From Ignelater luminosus (Eukaryota > Arthropoda > Insecta > Coleoptera > Elateridae): a stretch of DNA of 64,000 bases. Below, piece by piece: positions 63,525 to 64,000 of this stretch. The notes beneath the pieces are model-generated. The model was not told the origin of the DNA, made no database searches, and saw only the letters and a list, made by a program, of their open reading frames with translations. The stretch is taken from positions 144,361 through 208,360 of the forward strand of contig VTPC01090933.1 in NCBI GenBank assembly GCA_011009095.1, in the 5' to 3' direction. A program made the translations under genes and the position numbers. Position 1 is the first letter of the stretch; each line of letters starts with the position of its first letter.

Positions 63525-64000
63525 TAGAAGCCCTTCAGGACATAATTTTTTTATCTTTGAAAGACACTATCACGGCTGGAAAGACTACTAAGTGTTTAAT
63601 AGCTACAGAAGCAACTTTGATATAATCTGATCTTGATTTCAACTTTCAAGCTCTGCAACTGATGCTTCACATCAAAGCAATACAAGTTTCTTCCACTGTA
63701 ACTTGCTGTAAGCACAGCATCAAGAAAACTTAACAAGCAGTAATGATACAAAGATGATGTGCGTCGCTCAGTGTGGTTTCAGTTGTAGCTTTGTCTATGT
63801 TCACTATACTCCCACGTCTACCTTCTCCCAGTTCTTGAAAGGCATTAGCGTAGAGATAGAATTTTTACAGGACCATTACTGCATAAGAGCCAAGATAACA
63901 CTTAGTCGAGTCGAGTTAAGATGATTTGCTTCAGAAGTTTCATTCACAGCGCCGACATCGACAGGACGGCTGAGCTTGGATGTTGTTGCCCCGGATTTTG
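63525..64000. other. Right-edge flank without recognised feature
   Basis: No open frame or repeat could be identified in the last 475 bp. Confidence 0.4.

Overview
This is a window of AT-rich arthropod, almost certainly insect, nuclear DNA. Genes are split by canonical GT-AG introns, the introns and intergenic DNA are full of degraded transposons, and the proteins match the insect TGF-beta, TFIID and chromatin-remodelling repertoire. The species cannot be fixed from sequence alone; an intron-rich, non-dipteran insect fits. There is one assembly gap (N run 47884-48101).

Four host genes could be rebuilt exon by exon with consistent reading phase. (1) Positions 2503-4850, minus strand: the 5' six coding exons of a SMAD2/3-type R-Smad (Smox). 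The rest of the MH2 domain lies beyond the left edge, and the last intron in the window holds piggyBac, mariner-type and other transposon remnants. (2) Positions 5630-18288, plus strand: a complete nine-exon angiotensin-converting-enzyme-family peptidase of 660 codons, with signal peptide, intact zinc site and a C-terminal hydrophobic segment. It starts head-to-head with Smox. Its 6.4-kb intron 6 is a transposon graveyard (Penelope-like remnant, several inverted-repeat elements, a 1-kb fold-back element). (3) Positions 18489-19581, minus strand: a complete five-exon TAF8 (prodos), tail-to-tail with the peptidase. (4) Positions 22883-46963, minus strand, with probable 5'UTR exons out to about 58.2 kb: a complete 24-exon toutatis/BAZ2 chromatin-remodelling subunit of 2172 codons. 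It carries MBD/TAM, coiled-coil, DDT, WHIM, two PHD and bromodomain modules.

From 47 to 64 kb the DNA is the long 5' part of toutatis and then intergenic sequence. It holds non-LTR retrotransposon remnants, the gapped palindromic element and, at 62.4-63.5 kb, a GC-rich mariner with nearly intact terminal repeats but a transposase broken by an internal deletion and frameshifts. Three repeat themes recur: GGACGTCC-studded elements with CCCATATAGCAC ends (three copies), a 150-bp TTCAGGAGCA-ended element (two copies), and several mariner-like elements rearranged into near-palindromes.

Points deserving a second look include an unusual DNA-binding beta-hairpin in Smox, substitution of two active-site-region residues in the peptidase, a 21-nt microexon, a stop-free 60-nt intron and a dense SUMO-consensus cluster in toutatis, and the fold-back mariner family, one member of which coincides with the assembly gap.
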